Shown here one piece after another: positions 7,504 to 16,658 of a stretch of 37,925 nucleotides of DNA (position 1 is its first letter; the number at the start of each line of letters is the position of its first letter). The DNA is taken from the NCBI GenBank assembly GCA_016209715.1, contig JACQVP010000066.1:1-37925 (forward strand). Direction: 5' to 3'. The notes beneath the pieces are model-generated. The model did no database searches and had not been told where the DNA came from. It saw only the letters and a list, made by a program, of their open reading frames with translations. The position numbers and the translations under genes were made by a program. The DNA comes from Candidatus Omnitrophota bacterium (lineage in GTDB: Bacteria > Omnitrophota > Omnitrophia > Omnitrophales > Omnitrophaceae).

Positions 7504-8745
7504 TCAATCTTCGAAGCGTTTAAAGCAGAGAGTGGCATTGTGACCGCCGAAGCCAAAAGAATTTGAAAGGGCGTATTTCACGGTTGCTCGCCGAGCTTCA
7601 TTGGGCACGTAATCAAGATCGCAGTCCGGATCAGGGTGCTTGTAATTGATGGTGGGAGCGATGATTTGGTTCTTGATGGTAAAAGCGCAGGCGATGGTCT
7701 CGATTCCGCCGGCGGCCCCCAACAAATGACCGGTCATTGATTTGGTGGAACTGATCATGACTTTATAGGCGTGGTCGCCCAGCGCTTTCCTGATCGCCAG
7801 TGTTTCCGTTTTGTCGTTCAACACGGTAGAGGTCCCGTGAGCGTTGATGTAATCGATGTCGGCGGGCTTCGCCTGCGCGTCCTTGATCGCCCGGAGCATG
7901 CATTGGGTCGGACCGTCGCCTTCGGGGTCGGGCGCCGTGATGTGATTGGCGTCGGCAGTGAGTCCATAGCCGACCACTTCCGCATAAATATGGGCATTTC
8001 GATTTTTGGCGTGTTCCAGTTCCTCAAGAAAAACGATTCCGCATCCCTCCCCCATGACGAAACCGTCACGGGTCTTGTCAAACGGACGGGAGGCGGTGCG
8101 AGGATCCTCGTTGTGAGTGGTCAACGCGCTCATACGGTCAAATCCGCCGAATCCCAAAAGGGTGATGCAGGCCTCCGTACCGCCCGCGAGCATCATGTCC
8201 GCGTCCCCATGCTGGATCAGCCTGAAGGCATCACCGACCGCATGCGTTCCCGTGGCGCAGGCCGTGGCCACGCAACTGTTGGGACCCTTCAATTTGTATT
8301 GAATCGAGATCATGCCGGGTGCCATGTTCACAATGAGCATCGGGATGAGGAACGGCGACACTCTCGAAGGACCCCTTTCCAGCATGATGCGGCATTGCTC
8401 CTCGATGGTGTGGAGCCCGCCGATGCCGGATCCGACCAGGACTCCGATCCGGTGCGGGTCCTCTTTGGAAAGGTCAATCTGGGAATCTTCCAAGGCCATT
8501 CCCGCGCAGTATACCCCGAATTGGACAAAGCGATCCGTCTTGCGCGCCTGCTTGGGATTGAGATACTTGGTGGGATCGAAATTCTTAACTTCCGCGGCGA
8601 CCTTGCAATTGTACGCGTCCACGCTGATACATTTCACGTGGTCGACGCCGCTTTCTCCGGCGAGCAGCGCGTTCCAAAAATCTAGGGCCGTATTCCCTAT
8701 GGGAGTTAGGGCACCTGCTCCCGTGATGACAACTCTACGTGGCAT
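7504..8745 (-). CDS. fabF: 3-oxoacyl-[ACP] synthase II
   Basis: The elongating condensing enzyme of type II fatty-acid synthesis, joining malonyl-ACP to acyl-ACP in the cytoplasm. The 413-aa protein starts MPRRVVITGAGALTPIG and carries the full Cys-His-His triad: Cys163 (TACATG), His303 (NAHGTST) and His340 (KSMTGHLLGA). It closes with the family ending NSFGFGGHNATLCF. Length is normal. It lies 33 nt after acpP and is the last fab gene in the cluster. The ribosome site is weak, as expected inside an operon. Confidence 0.98.
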   Translation of the reverse strand: MPRRVVITGAGALTPIGNTALDFWNALLAGESGVDHVKCISVDAYNCKVAAEVKNFDPTKYLNPKQARKTDRFVQFGVYCAGMALEDSQIDLSKEDPHRIGVLVGSGIGGLHTIEEQCRIMLERGPSRVSPFLIPMLIVNMAPGMISIQYKLKGPNSCVATACATGTHAVGDAFRLIQHGDADMMLAGGTEACITLLGFGGFDRMSALTTHNEDPRTASRPFDKTRDGFVMGEGCGIVFLEELEHAKNRNAHIYAEVVGYGLTADANHITAPDPEGDGPTQCMLRAIKDAQAKPADIDYINAHGTSTVLNDKTETLAIRKALGDHAYKVMISSTKSMTGHLLGAAGGIETIACAFTIKNQIIAPTINYKHPDPDCDLDYVPNEARRATVKYALSNSFGFGGHNATLCFKRFED

Positions 8746-8778
8746 TATACTGCTAAGCTCTGAAGATCAACGCGAGGC

Positions 8779-9018
8779 TTATTTCGCCCCGGTCTTCTCT
8801 TCTATATATTTTACGGCGTCGCCGACCGTCTGAATTTTCTCGGCGTCCTCATCGGGAATCTCAATGCCGAACTCTTCCTCGAGCGCCATGACCAATTCCA
8901 CCGTATCGAGCGAATCTGCGCCCAAATCATCCACAAAAGACGCCTCGGTCGTGACTTCTTCGGGTTTTACGCCCAATTGCTCAACAATGATTTCGGTAAT
9001 CTTGTCATTAACTGCCAT
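8779..9018 (-). CDS. acpP: Acyl carrier protein
   Basis: A 79-aa acidic four-helix protein. Ser in the DSL motif ([20 protein letters not shown]) is the attachment site for 4'-phosphopantetheine, the arm that carries growing acyl chains between FabD, FabH, FabG and FabF. Length, acidity and motif position are standard for ACP. AGGAGG lies 7 nt before the ATG, the best ribosome site in the fab cluster, which fits the high amounts of ACP that cells need. It sits between fabG and fabF, the common bacterial order. Confidence 0.98.
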   Translation of the reverse strand: MAVNDKITEIIVEQLGVKPEEVTTEASFVDDLGADSLDTVELVMALEEEFGIEIPDEDAEKIQTVGDAVKYIEEKTGAK

Positions 9019-9025
9019 TCGTAAT

Positions 9026-9031
9026 CCTCCT
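9026..9031 (-). promoter_or_regulatory. Strong ribosome binding site of acpP
   Basis: AGGAGG on the minus strand, 7 nt upstream of the acpP ATG; it fixes that start. Confidence 0.8.
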
Positions 9032-9057
9032 CTTTTTAAAACTATGAACTACAGGGA

Positions 9058-9798
9058 TCACATCACCATCCCACCGTCAATCGCGATCACCTGCCCCGTC
9101 ATGTAATTGGATAAATCGGAGGCAAGGTAAACGACAAGCTGAGCAACATCTTGGGGGCTTCCAAAACGTCCGAGCGGTATTTGGTTCAACACCGCGGTTT
9201 TGGTATCCTCCCCGAGTTTATCCGTCATCTCCGTCTCGATAAACCCCGGCGCGACCGCATTCACTCGAACATTTCGGCGGGCCAGCTCTTTCGCCGCCGA
9301 TTTGGTCAGGCCGATGATGCCGGCCTTTGAGGCAGCGTAATTGGCTTGGCCCATGTTACCGGTCAAACCGACGACGGACGAGACATTCACAATGCTCCCG
9401 GCCCTTTGACGTATCATCGATTTGGTAACAGCTCGGGTGAAGAGAAACGTCCCCCGCAGGTTCACCGAAATGACGTAATTCCAATCTTCATCAGACATTC
9501 GAACGATGAGATTGTCCTTGGTGACCCCTGCGTTGTTGACAAGTATATCTATCCGACCATGGGTGTCAATAGTTTTTTTGACCGCATCTTCAACAGTTTG
9601 GGTATCTTGCACATCGGCGGGCAAACAAATTGACCGGCCGCCGGCCGCCGCGATTTCAGCGCTGACTTTTTCCAAACTTTCAATCGAACGGCTCACCAAA
9701 GACAGCACGGCGCCCTCCCGGGCGAAGCTCAAGGCGATCTCTCGTCCGATACCGCGGCTCGCGCCGGTGACCAATGCGACTTTGTCTTTCAGCAGCAT
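9058..9798 (-). CDS. fabG: 3-oxoacyl-[ACP] reductase
   Basis: An NADPH-dependent short-chain dehydrogenase/reductase that reduces 3-oxoacyl-ACP in each elongation cycle. The 246-aa protein shows the Rossmann motif TGASRGIG (about 11-18), NNAG (about 88-91), catalytic Ser near 140 (NVSSVVG), Tyr154 and Lys158 (YAASK), and a C-terminus ending in IDGGMVM. These features and its place between fabD and acpP separate it from the many other SDR enzymes. Confidence 0.97.
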   Translation of the reverse strand: MLLKDKVALVTGASRGIGREIALSFAREGAVLSLVSRSIESLEKVSAEIAAAGGRSICLPADVQDTQTVEDAVKKTIDTHGRIDILVNNAGVTKDNLIVRMSDEDWNYVISVNLRGTFLFTRAVTKSMIRQRAGSIVNVSSVVGLTGNMGQANYAASKAGIIGLTKSAAKELARRNVRVNAVAPGFIETEMTDKLGEDTKTAVLNQIPLGRFGSPQDVAQLVVYLASDLSNYMTGQVIAIDGGMVM

Positions 9799-9813
9799 GC
9801 CTGTTTCCTCGAG

Positions 9814-10749
9814 TTAAGAAGGTTGACTCGCCAAAACCGTCCCGATCTTCATCAAATCTTCCGGGGTCTCGGCGCTGAGAACGAGAAAATCATCCGCGAT
9901 TCTTTTTATCAAGCCCTTCAGGACCTTTCCGGGTCCCATTTCCAACCCCACTCTTGTCCCCTGAGAGGCAAGCGACTGGATGGTCTGGGTCCAACGCACC
10001 GATTCCGTCACCTGTTCAGAAAGATACGAGCGGATCTTTTCGACTTCGCTCTCAAAAGTCCCGCGCACGTTGGGGAGAAATTCGAGTTCCGGCTTGGCCA
10101 GGCGCGTCTGGGCGAGTTCCGTTCTCAACTTATCGGCCGCAGGAGCCATCAACCTCGAATGAAACGCACCGCTGACATTTAGTTGAACGACGCGTTTCGC
10201 CCCCTTTTCCTTGGCCAGATTCAAGGCCGCGGCGACCCCTTCGGCCTTGCCTGAGAGGACGATCTGTTCGGGAGAATTGTAGTTGGCGACTTGAATGCCG
10301 CATTCCTCCGCGACCTCCGCGCAGCGGCTTTCGGCGAGGCCTATCACGGAACACATGGAACCGGGATTGGCCTGGCCGGCCTCGTGCATCCATTGACCGC
10401 GTTTGCGCACCAGGCGTAGCCCGTCCTCAAAGCCGAGGGATCCCGCTGCCGTCAGCGCAGAAAATTCCCCCAGACTGAGGCCGCAGGCGCCGGTGGGACG
10501 AAGGTCGGGATAGCTCTGTTTGATCGCCGCCCAAATGGCCAGGCTGGTCACGTAGATGGCGGGCTGGGAATTGATGGTGAGATTCAAATCCGGTTCCGGC
10601 CCGGCAAAGCAAAGGTCCGAAAGGGAAAATTTCAGAATGTCGTCCGCTTGATCGTAAACGGCGCGGGCCGCGGGAAAGGCGTCGTAAATCTCCTTTCCCA
10701 TCCCCACGTATTGCGCCCCCTGACCGGGAAATAGAAGAGCCAGTTTCAT
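9814..10749 (-). CDS. fabD: Malonyl-CoA:ACP transacylase
   Basis: This enzyme loads malonyl groups from CoA onto ACP. The 311-aa protein begins with the family motif FPGQGAQYVGMG. The nucleophile is Ser92 in GLSLGE and the partner His197 lies in GAFHSRLM. The nucleophile elbow reads GLSLGE instead of the more common GHSLGE, a variant I know from several bacterial FabD proteins. It is flanked by fabH (7-nt gap) and fabG (15-nt gap). Confidence 0.97.
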   Translation of the reverse strand: MKLALLFPGQGAQYVGMGKEIYDAFPAARAVYDQADDILKFSLSDLCFAGPEPDLNLTINSQPAIYVTSLAIWAAIKQSYPDLRPTGACGLSLGEFSALTAAGSLGFEDGLRLVRKRGQWMHEAGQANPGSMCSVIGLAESRCAEVAEECGIQVANYNSPEQIVLSGKAEGVAAALNLAKEKGAKRVVQLNVSGAFHSRLMAPAADKLRTELAQTRLAKPELEFLPNVRGTFESEVEKIRSYLSEQVTESVRWTQTIQSLASQGTRVGLEMGPGKVLKGLIKRIADDFLVLSAETPEDLMKIGTVLASQPS

Positions 10750-10756
10750 GGACGCG

Positions 10757-11749
10757 TCACCATTTAATGGCGCAGGCGGCCCAGGTCAGACCGCCGCCGA
10801 AGGCCACCAGGATGACATTGGACCCCGGACGCACCGCTCCGGACTTCGCGGCTTCATAAAGTGCGACCGCCGTCGAAGCGGCCGACATGTTTCCGTATTT
10901 TTCGAGGTTGAGAAAAATCTTCTCCATGGGCGTTTCGAGCCTTTCCGCGACTGCCTGGATGATGCGTAGGTTGGCCTGATGCGGGATGAGGCAATCGACG
11001 TCCTCGAGTTTCCAACCGGCCCGCTTGCAGACCTCCTGCACCGCGTCCCCCATGGTCCGCACCGCAATTTTGAACAACTCGGAGCCGGACATTTTCACGG
11101 TGTGCATCTTCTCCGCCACCGTCCTTTGCGTCGGCGGCATCGCAGAGCCGCCCGCGGGGATCTTGAGGATTTCAGCCGCCGAGCCGTCGGAGCCGAGGTA
11201 AGTGGCCAAAAGGCCGCGCGCTTTGGCTGAGGATTCCGAGACCACTGCAGCTCCCGCGCCGTCCCCGAACAAAATGCAAGTGCTGCGGTCGGTCCAATCG
11301 ATGAAGGGCGACAGGACTTCGGCGCCGATGACCAAGATGTTCCGGTGCGCGCCGCCCCGAATCATTCCGTCCGCGACACTGAGCGCATACGGAAAGCCGG
11401 AACAGGCCGCGGCCATGTCGAAGGCGGCCGCATGGTGCGCGCCGAGCTTGTTTTGGACGATGCAGGCCGTGGAGGGAAACGACATGTCGGGCGTGATGGT
11501 GGCCACGATGACCAAATCGATATCGGTGGGCTTCAGGCCGGCGTTCCGGACCGCCTCCCGTCCCGCCTGGAGGGCCAAATCGCTGGTGGCGGAACCATTT
11601 TCGACGATGCGCCGCTCACGGATCCCGGTGCGGGTGCGGATCCATTCATCGGTCGTGTCGACCATCTTTTCCAGGTCAAAATTCGAGAGGACCTTCGTCG
11701 GCAGGCAGGCACCCATGCCGGCGATACGCGTGGGATTGCCCGATTTCAT
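10757..11749 (-). CDS. fabH: 3-oxoacyl-[ACP] synthase III
   Basis: FabH starts fatty-acid synthesis by condensing an acyl-CoA primer with malonyl-ACP. The catalytic triad is visible: Cys116 (AAACSGF), His257 (IPHQAN) and Asn287 (YGNMSAAS). The residue after Asn is Met where Thr is usual. Motifs TDEWIRTRTGIRERR and VAFGGGLTW are characteristic, and 330 aa is the normal length. Its ATG overlaps the plsX stop codon as ATGA, a sign of tight coupling. Confidence 0.97.
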   Translation of the reverse strand: MKSGNPTRIAGMGACLPTKVLSNFDLEKMVDTTDEWIRTRTGIRERRIVENGSATSDLALQAGREAVRNAGLKPTDIDLVIVATITPDMSFPSTACIVQNKLGAHHAAAFDMAAACSGFPYALSVADGMIRGGAHRNILVIGAEVLSPFIDWTDRSTCILFGDGAGAAVVSESSAKARGLLATYLGSDGSAAEILKIPAGGSAMPPTQRTVAEKMHTVKMSGSELFKIAVRTMGDAVQEVCKRAGWKLEDVDCLIPHQANLRIIQAVAERLETPMEKIFLNLEKYGNMSAASTAVALYEAAKSGAVRPGSNVILVAFGGGLTWAACAIKW

Positions 11750-12798
11750 TTCTTCGTGACGTCCTCGCTCTTCGGAAGCGGGTTCGCCTGGCGGTTTTTT
11801 TCGCGCTGCGTCACTTCGTTGACGATGTAGCCATTGACGTCGGATTCAATGACATGGGCCGCCTTCTTGATGGCATTCCGGATGGCCCAAGACGAGGACG
11901 CGCCGTGACTGATGATCACCACGCCGTTGATCCCGAGGAGCTGGGCCCCGCCGGCTTCTTCGTAATTGGTTTCGCGCCGGACGCTCATCAGGGCTGGTTT
12001 CATCAGCCAGGCGCCGATTTGGGCGAGATAATTCTTTGACAGTTCCTTCTGGATGAGACCCGTCAGGTTTTCGATGATGCCTTCGGTGACTTTGAGCACC
12101 ACGTTGCCGACGAAACCGTCGCAAACGATGCAATCGCATTTGCCCGTAAAAAAATCACGCCCTTCGATATTCCCGATAAAATTGATCGTCGACTCGCGCA
12201 AAAGCTTGTACGTCTCCTTCATCACGTCGGTTCCCTTGGATTCCTCCTCCCCGATATTGAGAAGACCGATAGTGGGGTGGCGCTTCTTATAGATAGTGCG
12301 GGAGTAAATGTCCGCCATGAGGGCGTACTGGAAAAGATGTTCCGGGGTGGGGTCAATGTTGGCGCCCACGTCCATGGCCAGCGAGATGCCGCGCAGCGTC
12401 GGGAGGCTGATCAGGATGCCGGGGCGCTTGATGCCCGGAAGTAGTCCGAGATTGAGTGTCGACGCCGCCACGGCCGCTCCGGTGTTGCCGGCGGAAACGA
12501 CCGCATCGACTTGCTTGTCTTTCAGCAGGTCCACGGCCACGGCGAGGGAAGAATCCTTCTTTTTCTTGACCGCCACGACCGGAGATTCGCCCATGTCGAT
12601 CACCTGCGAGGCGTGATGGATGGACAGCCGGCCGCCGATGACTTTGTGACGGCTCAACTCGCGCTTGAGCGCCTGCTCCTGCCCGACGAGGATAATTTCC
12701 AGGTCAAAATCATTGGCGGCTTGCACGGCCCCGTCAACAACGACGGCCGGCGCGTAATCGCCGCCCATGCCGTCGACCGCGATTCGATGGACTTTCAT
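11746..12798 (-). CDS. plsX: Phosphate acyltransferase PlsX
   Basis: PlsX converts acyl-ACP to acyl-phosphate, the substrate of PlsY (start of that gene at the left window edge). The 350-aa product has the family signatures IAVDGMGGDYAP at its start, VSAGNTGA, GNIEGRD and CDGFVGNVVLK. It starts directly after the rpmF stop codon and overlaps fabH by 4 bp. rpmF-plsX-fabH is a widely conserved bacterial gene order. Confidence 0.97.
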   Translation of the reverse strand: MKVHRIAVDGMGGDYAPAVVVDGAVQAANDFDLEIILVGQEQALKRELSRHKVIGGRLSIHHASQVIDMGESPVVAVKKKKDSSLAVAVDLLKDKQVDAVVSAGNTGAAVAASTLNLGLLPGIKRPGILISLPTLRGISLAMDVGANIDPTPEHLFQYALMADIYSRTIYKKRHPTIGLLNIGEEESKGTDVMKETYKLLRESTINFIGNIEGRDFFTGKCDCIVCDGFVGNVVLKVTEGIIENLTGLIQKELSKNYLAQIGAWLMKPALMSVRRETNYEEAGGAQLLGINGVVIISHGASSSWAIRNAIKKAAHVIESDVNGYIVNEVTQREKNRQANPLPKSEDVTKK

Positions 12799-12996
12799 TT
12801 ATTGTTTGTTCTCCGATTTCTGCTTGATCGTGACCGTCTGCTTGCCCTTGTAGTGACCGCAATGGGTGCAGATACGGTGGGGCAAAATGCTCGCTCCGCA
12901 GTGTTGGCAGGTGGACATGGACGCGAGCTTGAGGGTATCGTGCGTCCTCCGGAGCCGGGTGCGCATGTTGGAATGTCTTCTCTTTGGATTTGCCAT
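12799..12996 (-). CDS. rpmF: 50S ribosomal protein L32
   Basis: A 65-aa basic protein. It begins MANPKRRHSNMRTRLRRTH, the typical L32 N-terminus, and has a zinc-ribbon CxxC...CxxC pattern (CQHC, CTHC) that marks the zinc-binding form of L32. The last 15 residues are a basic tail. It lies between the YceD/DUF177 gene and plsX, as in many bacteria. Confidence 0.96.
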   Translation of the reverse strand: MANPKRRHSNMRTRLRRTHDTLKLASMSTCQHCGASILPHRICTHCGHYKGKQTVTIKQKSENKQ

Positions 12997-13020
12997 GTTA
13001 GTCGTTCGCCTCTCTTGCGC

Positions 13021-13506
13021 TTATTCTTTTTTGCCTTTTTTTTGGGAATACCACTCTTTCAACTTGTCAAATGCGCCCGGGCCCGTCTTTTTCTCGACCC
13101 GCGGGCACCGGCATGATTCCTCGTTCCAATTGGCCCCGCATTGGGGACACAACCCTTTGCAGGATTCTTTGCAAAGAAACTTCACGGGATAGGACAACAA
13201 CATCACTTCGCGAATGTCATCGGTGGCGTCAATCGTCTCCTGCCCCGTGTAGGGGTAGTAGAGGTCGAAGGTCTCTTTGACTTTTTGGTTCACCGGCTTC
13301 AGACAACGCGTGCACAAAATCTCAAACCCGCTCCGCAGGGTGCCCTTAAAAAAAAGCGACGTTCGGACCCGCTCGAGGCGCCCTTCGAGCCGCAGAGGCT
13401 CCCGGTAATGGAGATCGTAAAGCTCCAGGTTCAGATTTTTAGGGTTGTACTCGTGCTCCAGCTCCAGGAATTCGTCGTACTTGAGCTTTGAAATATCAAT
13501 GATCAC
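13021..13506 (-). CDS. yceD: YceD/DUF177 family metal-binding protein
   Basis: A 161-aa protein of the DUF177 family, which nearly always sits beside rpmF and is linked to 23S rRNA/large-subunit maturation in other organisms. It shows a CTRCL pair near residue 84 and a second cluster CKGLCPQCG near 118, likely zinc ligands, followed by a C-terminal helix containing FDKLKEW. The first codons overlap the end of coaD by 11 bp. Function in this organism is inferred from family and context. Confidence 0.88.
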   Translation of the reverse strand: MIIDISKLKYDEFLELEHEYNPKNLNLELYDLHYREPLRLEGRLERVRTSLFFKGTLRSGFEILCTRCLKPVNQKVKETFDLYYPYTGQETIDATDDIREVMLLSYPVKFLCKESCKGLCPQCGANWNEESCRCPRVEKKTGPGAFDKLKEWYSQKKGKKE

Positions 13507-13984
13507 CGCGGAGCCGCTCGATTAACTGGCCTTCGATATAAGCCGGCACAAAGTCCCGAATCTTGCCGCCCAAGCGCGCAACCTCTCGGATCAGCGAGGA
13601 GGACAGATAAAAATTCTGCTCTGACGGGATGAGGAAAACGGTCTGAATGTCTTTGTTGAGTTTGCGGTTGGTGAGGGCCATTTGAAATTCATAGTCAAAA
13701 TCCGAGGTGGCCCGCATTCCCCGGATCATGACCTGAGTTCCTTTTTTGGCGGCGTAATCGACGATCAACCCGTCGAAGGTCTCGACGGTTACGCCCTTCC
13801 AGTTCCTGGTGGCTCGCTGAATGAAGCCTTTGCGTTCATCCGCCGAAAAAATCGGCTTTTTGTTCGTATTGCTCGCCACCGCCACGTAAAGCTTGTCAAA
13901 GATCTCTAACGCCCGTTTGATGATATCGATATGTCCAAACGTTACTGGATCAAAGGTGCCGGGGTAAATCGCGGTGTTCTTCAT
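13496..13984 (-). CDS. coaD: Phosphopantetheine adenylyltransferase
   Basis: CoaD makes dephospho-CoA from 4'-phosphopantetheine and ATP, the step before last in CoA synthesis. CoA supplies both acyl donors and the ACP prosthetic group used by the fab genes next door. The 162-aa protein has the nucleotidyltransferase motif YPGTFDPVTFGH at the N-terminus, RGMRATSDFDYE in the middle and LSSSLIRE near the end, all diagnostic. It lies 29 nt after rsmD. Confidence 0.97.
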   Translation of the reverse strand: MKNTAIYPGTFDPVTFGHIDIIKRALEIFDKLYVAVASNTNKKPIFSADERKGFIQRATRNWKGVTVETFDGLIVDYAAKKGTQVMIRGMRATSDFDYEFQMALTNRKLNKDIQTVFLIPSEQNFYLSSSLIREVARLGGKIRDFVPAYIEGQLIERLRGDH

Positions 13985-14013
13985 ATGATCCGGGGCCGTT
14001 TTGACGGAAAACG

Positions 14014-14565
14014 TTATGCGGTCTTATACAAAAAAGAAAGGCAAGTGATGCCATATCGATTGGTTCGGTCCAGGCGGTATTGCCCGAGACATGGCAGTTC
14101 TTCTTGCCTCGCGTGTTCGACCACAATTTTTCCGTGAGGCGAAAGTATATCAAATTGCGCCACCAGCAGCAAGGTCTTTTTTACAAGTCCTTTATTATAA
14201 GGGGGATCGATAAACGCCACGTCAAAGCGCCGGCCCCGGCGAAAGAGGTCAGGCACGGACCTTAAGACATCCGCCTTCAGAACCTCGGCCCGGTTATCGA
14301 GCCCCAGAGCCCGGATATTCTCCTGAATGTAACGGACGCCGAGCGCGCTCTGCTCCACGAAGGTCGCGCGGAACGCGCCGCGAGAAAGAGACTCGATTCC
14401 GAGGCTTCCCATGCCGGCATAAAGGTCTAAAACCTCCAGTCCGTCCAGCGACTGCCCCAAGATGTTGAATATGGTTTCCTTGTTCCGGTCCGTGGCGGGC
14501 CGGATCATTGGGTTCTTGGGAAATTTCAGGTGGCGGCTTTTAAACATTCCGCCGATGATTCGCAT
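14014..14565 (-). CDS. rsmD: 16S rRNA (guanine-N2) methyltransferase RsmD
   Basis: A 183-aa SAM-dependent methyltransferase that methylates G966 (E. coli numbering) of 16S rRNA. Residues 1-35 hold the family start MRIIGGMFKSRHL and RPATDRNKETIFNIL. The SAM site is LDLYAGMGSLGIE and the catalytic motif is DPPY (about 139-142). rsmD followed by coaD is a common bacterial pair. It starts 2 nt after the recG stop. Confidence 0.95.
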   Translation of the reverse strand: MRIIGGMFKSRHLKFPKNPMIRPATDRNKETIFNILGQSLDGLEVLDLYAGMGSLGIESLSRGAFRATFVEQSALGVRYIQENIRALGLDNRAEVLKADVLRSVPDLFRRGRRFDVAFIDPPYNKGLVKKTLLLVAQFDILSPHGKIVVEHARQEELPCLGQYRLDRTNRYGITCLSFLYKTA

Positions 14566-14567
14566 GA

Positions 14568-16658
14568 TCAGTCCTGAGCCTGATTGAAGAAGTGGCGCGA
14601 TTCCCGTTCCACCTTTTCGCGGAGCGCCGGATTCGCTGCCATCCCCCCCTGCCGCTCGATCAAACGGGCCGCCTCAGCCCGCGCCAGTCGCAACAGATCC
14701 GCGTCCCGCAACAGATCCCCGATCTTGAACAATGGAACCCCGCTCTGGCGTGTTCCCAGAAAGTCTCCCGGCCCCCGCAGTGCAAGGTCCTCCTCAGCGA
14801 TCGCGAATCCGTCCTGCGTCTTGGTCAAGACGCGGAGCCGACGCTTGCCCTCCTCGGTCGTAGGTTCCCCGAATAAAAAGCAATAGGAATCCCTGTCCCC
14901 GCGGCCGATGCGCCCGCGCAGCTGGTGCAACTGCGAAAGGCCGAACTTTTCGGCATGCTCGATGACCATGTGCGTGGCGTTCGGGTTGTCGATCCCGACC
15001 TCGACCAATGAAGTCGAAACCAACACTTTGACCTTCCCCTCCTTAAAATCCTTCATGACCCTGTCTTTCTCCTGGCGGGAGAGACGCCCGTGGATCAGGC
15101 CAACCTGAAAATCGCGAAAGACACCCCCGCGCAGATCTGCGTATCCCTTTTTCGCGGCCGCCAAATCCGACTTCTCCGTCTCCTCGATCACGGGATAGAT
15201 CACGTAGGCCTGCTCGCCCTCTTTCAATTTTTCGGCGATCCGCCGGAGCACTTCCTCCTCACGGGCCTGCGTGATCCAAAACGTCTGGATCGGCTTGCGT
15301 CCCGCCGGCAATTCCCGAATGGTGGAGATGTCGAGGTCGCCGTAAAGCGTCAATCCCAGCGTCCTCGGGATGGGCGTCGCGGTCATGACCAGCAGATGGG
15401 GCTTGATCCCCCCCGCCAAGAGCGCGGACCGCTGGCGGACGCCGAATTTGTGCTGTTCGTCAATGACCACCAGACCCAGTTTGGAAAATTTGATTTCATC
15501 CTGGATCAGAGAATGGGTGCCGATGGCAACCGGCGCGCGCCCGCTGCGCAGATCCGCGAGGATCTCCCCCCTCTCCGATGCCGGGGTGCTCCCGGTCAAG
15601 AGGACGCACCGGGTCCCGAACGGTGACAGCAGGCGGCTGACCGTCTGATAATGCTGTTCGGCCAGGACCTCGGTGGGGGCCATCAGAACCGATTGAATTC
15701 CGTTTCTCTGGGCCCAGGCGATGCAAAACGTCGCGACCACCGTTTTGCCGGAACCCACATCGCCCTGCAGGAGTCGGCGCATGGGCACCGGTTTCGCGGC
15801 GTCACGGGCGATCTCGCCGATGACCTCCAATTGGCCTCCGGTCAAACCAAAGGGGAGGCTCTTCTTGAAATTCTCGGTGACTTTCTCAGTGTGGGAAAAA
15901 GGATAGGCCCGGGTCGCCCGACGGTCGCGGTGGATTTTCGCGAGCAGGGCCAGTTCGAAGAGAAAAAATTCATCAAATATCAAACGTCGGCGCGCACACT
16001 CTAGCAATTCCTGGCTTTCCGGAAAATGGACGTTGCGGATCGCCTCCGGCAGGCGGTCCAGGCCGAGCCTATCACGCAGATCCTCGGGCATGAAATCGGC
16101 GGCTTCGTCCGCATAGGCGTCGATCAATTCTTTGACGGCCCGGCGGATCCCTCTCTGCCCCAGTCCCTCGCTCAGGGGATACACGGGAACGATGCGCCCC
16201 GTGTGAACCGTGTCTTCTGTCGAACCCGTCAAGACTTCGTATTCCGGGGAATTCAACTGGAGACGGGAATTGTAAACATCCGCCTTGCCGCTCACGATCA
16301 ATTCATCGCCTTCGCTGAACTGCCGCGCCAGATACGGCTGATTGAACCAGGTGGCGTGGATGAACCCGCTCGAGTCGCCGAGCGCCATCTCGAAAATGGT
16401 CATGGCGCGCAACCGTTTGAGCGTCTTGGAGAGGACCGAAACCTTCAGCGTGACGAATTGGCCTGCCGCAACGGATTCCACGGTCACGAAGCGGCTGCGG
16501 TCTTCATAGCGGCGCGGGAAAAAATAAAACAAGTCGCCGATGGTTTCGATGCCGAGGCGCTGAAGGGCCTCGGACCGTTTGGGGCCCACGCCGCGAAGAT
16601 ACCGGACCGGCCGGGAAAGGAAATTCTCCAACGAATCAGGGGGTGTTGCGGGCGGCAT
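14568..16658 (-). CDS. recG: ATP-dependent DNA helicase RecG
   Basis: RecG remodels stalled replication forks and branch-migrates Holliday junctions. The 696-aa protein has an N-terminal wedge domain with an OB fold (about 60-160), Walker A GDVGSGKT (299-306), the DEQH box (400-403), and helicase motif VI QLRGRIGRG near residue 585. It ends in the short RecG C-terminal domain. Length is normal. The ATG lies 23 bp inside the end of glgC. A later start near residue 9 is possible, because the family-conserved part begins around FLSRPVRYLRGVGPK. Confidence 0.97.
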   Translation of the reverse strand: MPPATPPDSLENFLSRPVRYLRGVGPKRSEALQRLGIETIGDLFYFFPRRYEDRSRFVTVESVAAGQFVTLKVSVLSKTLKRLRAMTIFEMALGDSSGFIHATWFNQPYLARQFSEGDELIVSGKADVYNSRLQLNSPEYEVLTGSTEDTVHTGRIVPVYPLSEGLGQRGIRRAVKELIDAYADEAADFMPEDLRDRLGLDRLPEAIRNVHFPESQELLECARRRLIFDEFFLFELALLAKIHRDRRATRAYPFSHTEKVTENFKKSLPFGLTGGQLEVIGEIARDAAKPVPMRRLLQGDVGSGKTVVATFCIAWAQRNGIQSVLMAPTEVLAEQHYQTVSRLLSPFGTRCVLLTGSTPASERGEILADLRSGRAPVAIGTHSLIQDEIKFSKLGLVVIDEQHKFGVRQRSALLAGGIKPHLLVMTATPIPRTLGLTLYGDLDISTIRELPAGRKPIQTFWITQAREEEVLRRIAEKLKEGEQAYVIYPVIEETEKSDLAAAKKGYADLRGGVFRDFQVGLIHGRLSRQEKDRVMKDFKEGKVKVLVSTSLVEVGIDNPNATHMVIEHAEKFGLSQLHQLRGRIGRGDRDSYCFLFGEPTTEEGKRRLRVLTKTQDGFAIAEEDLALRGPGDFLGTRQSGVPLFKIGDLLRDADLLRLARAEAARLIERQGGMAANPALREKVERESRHFFNQAQD

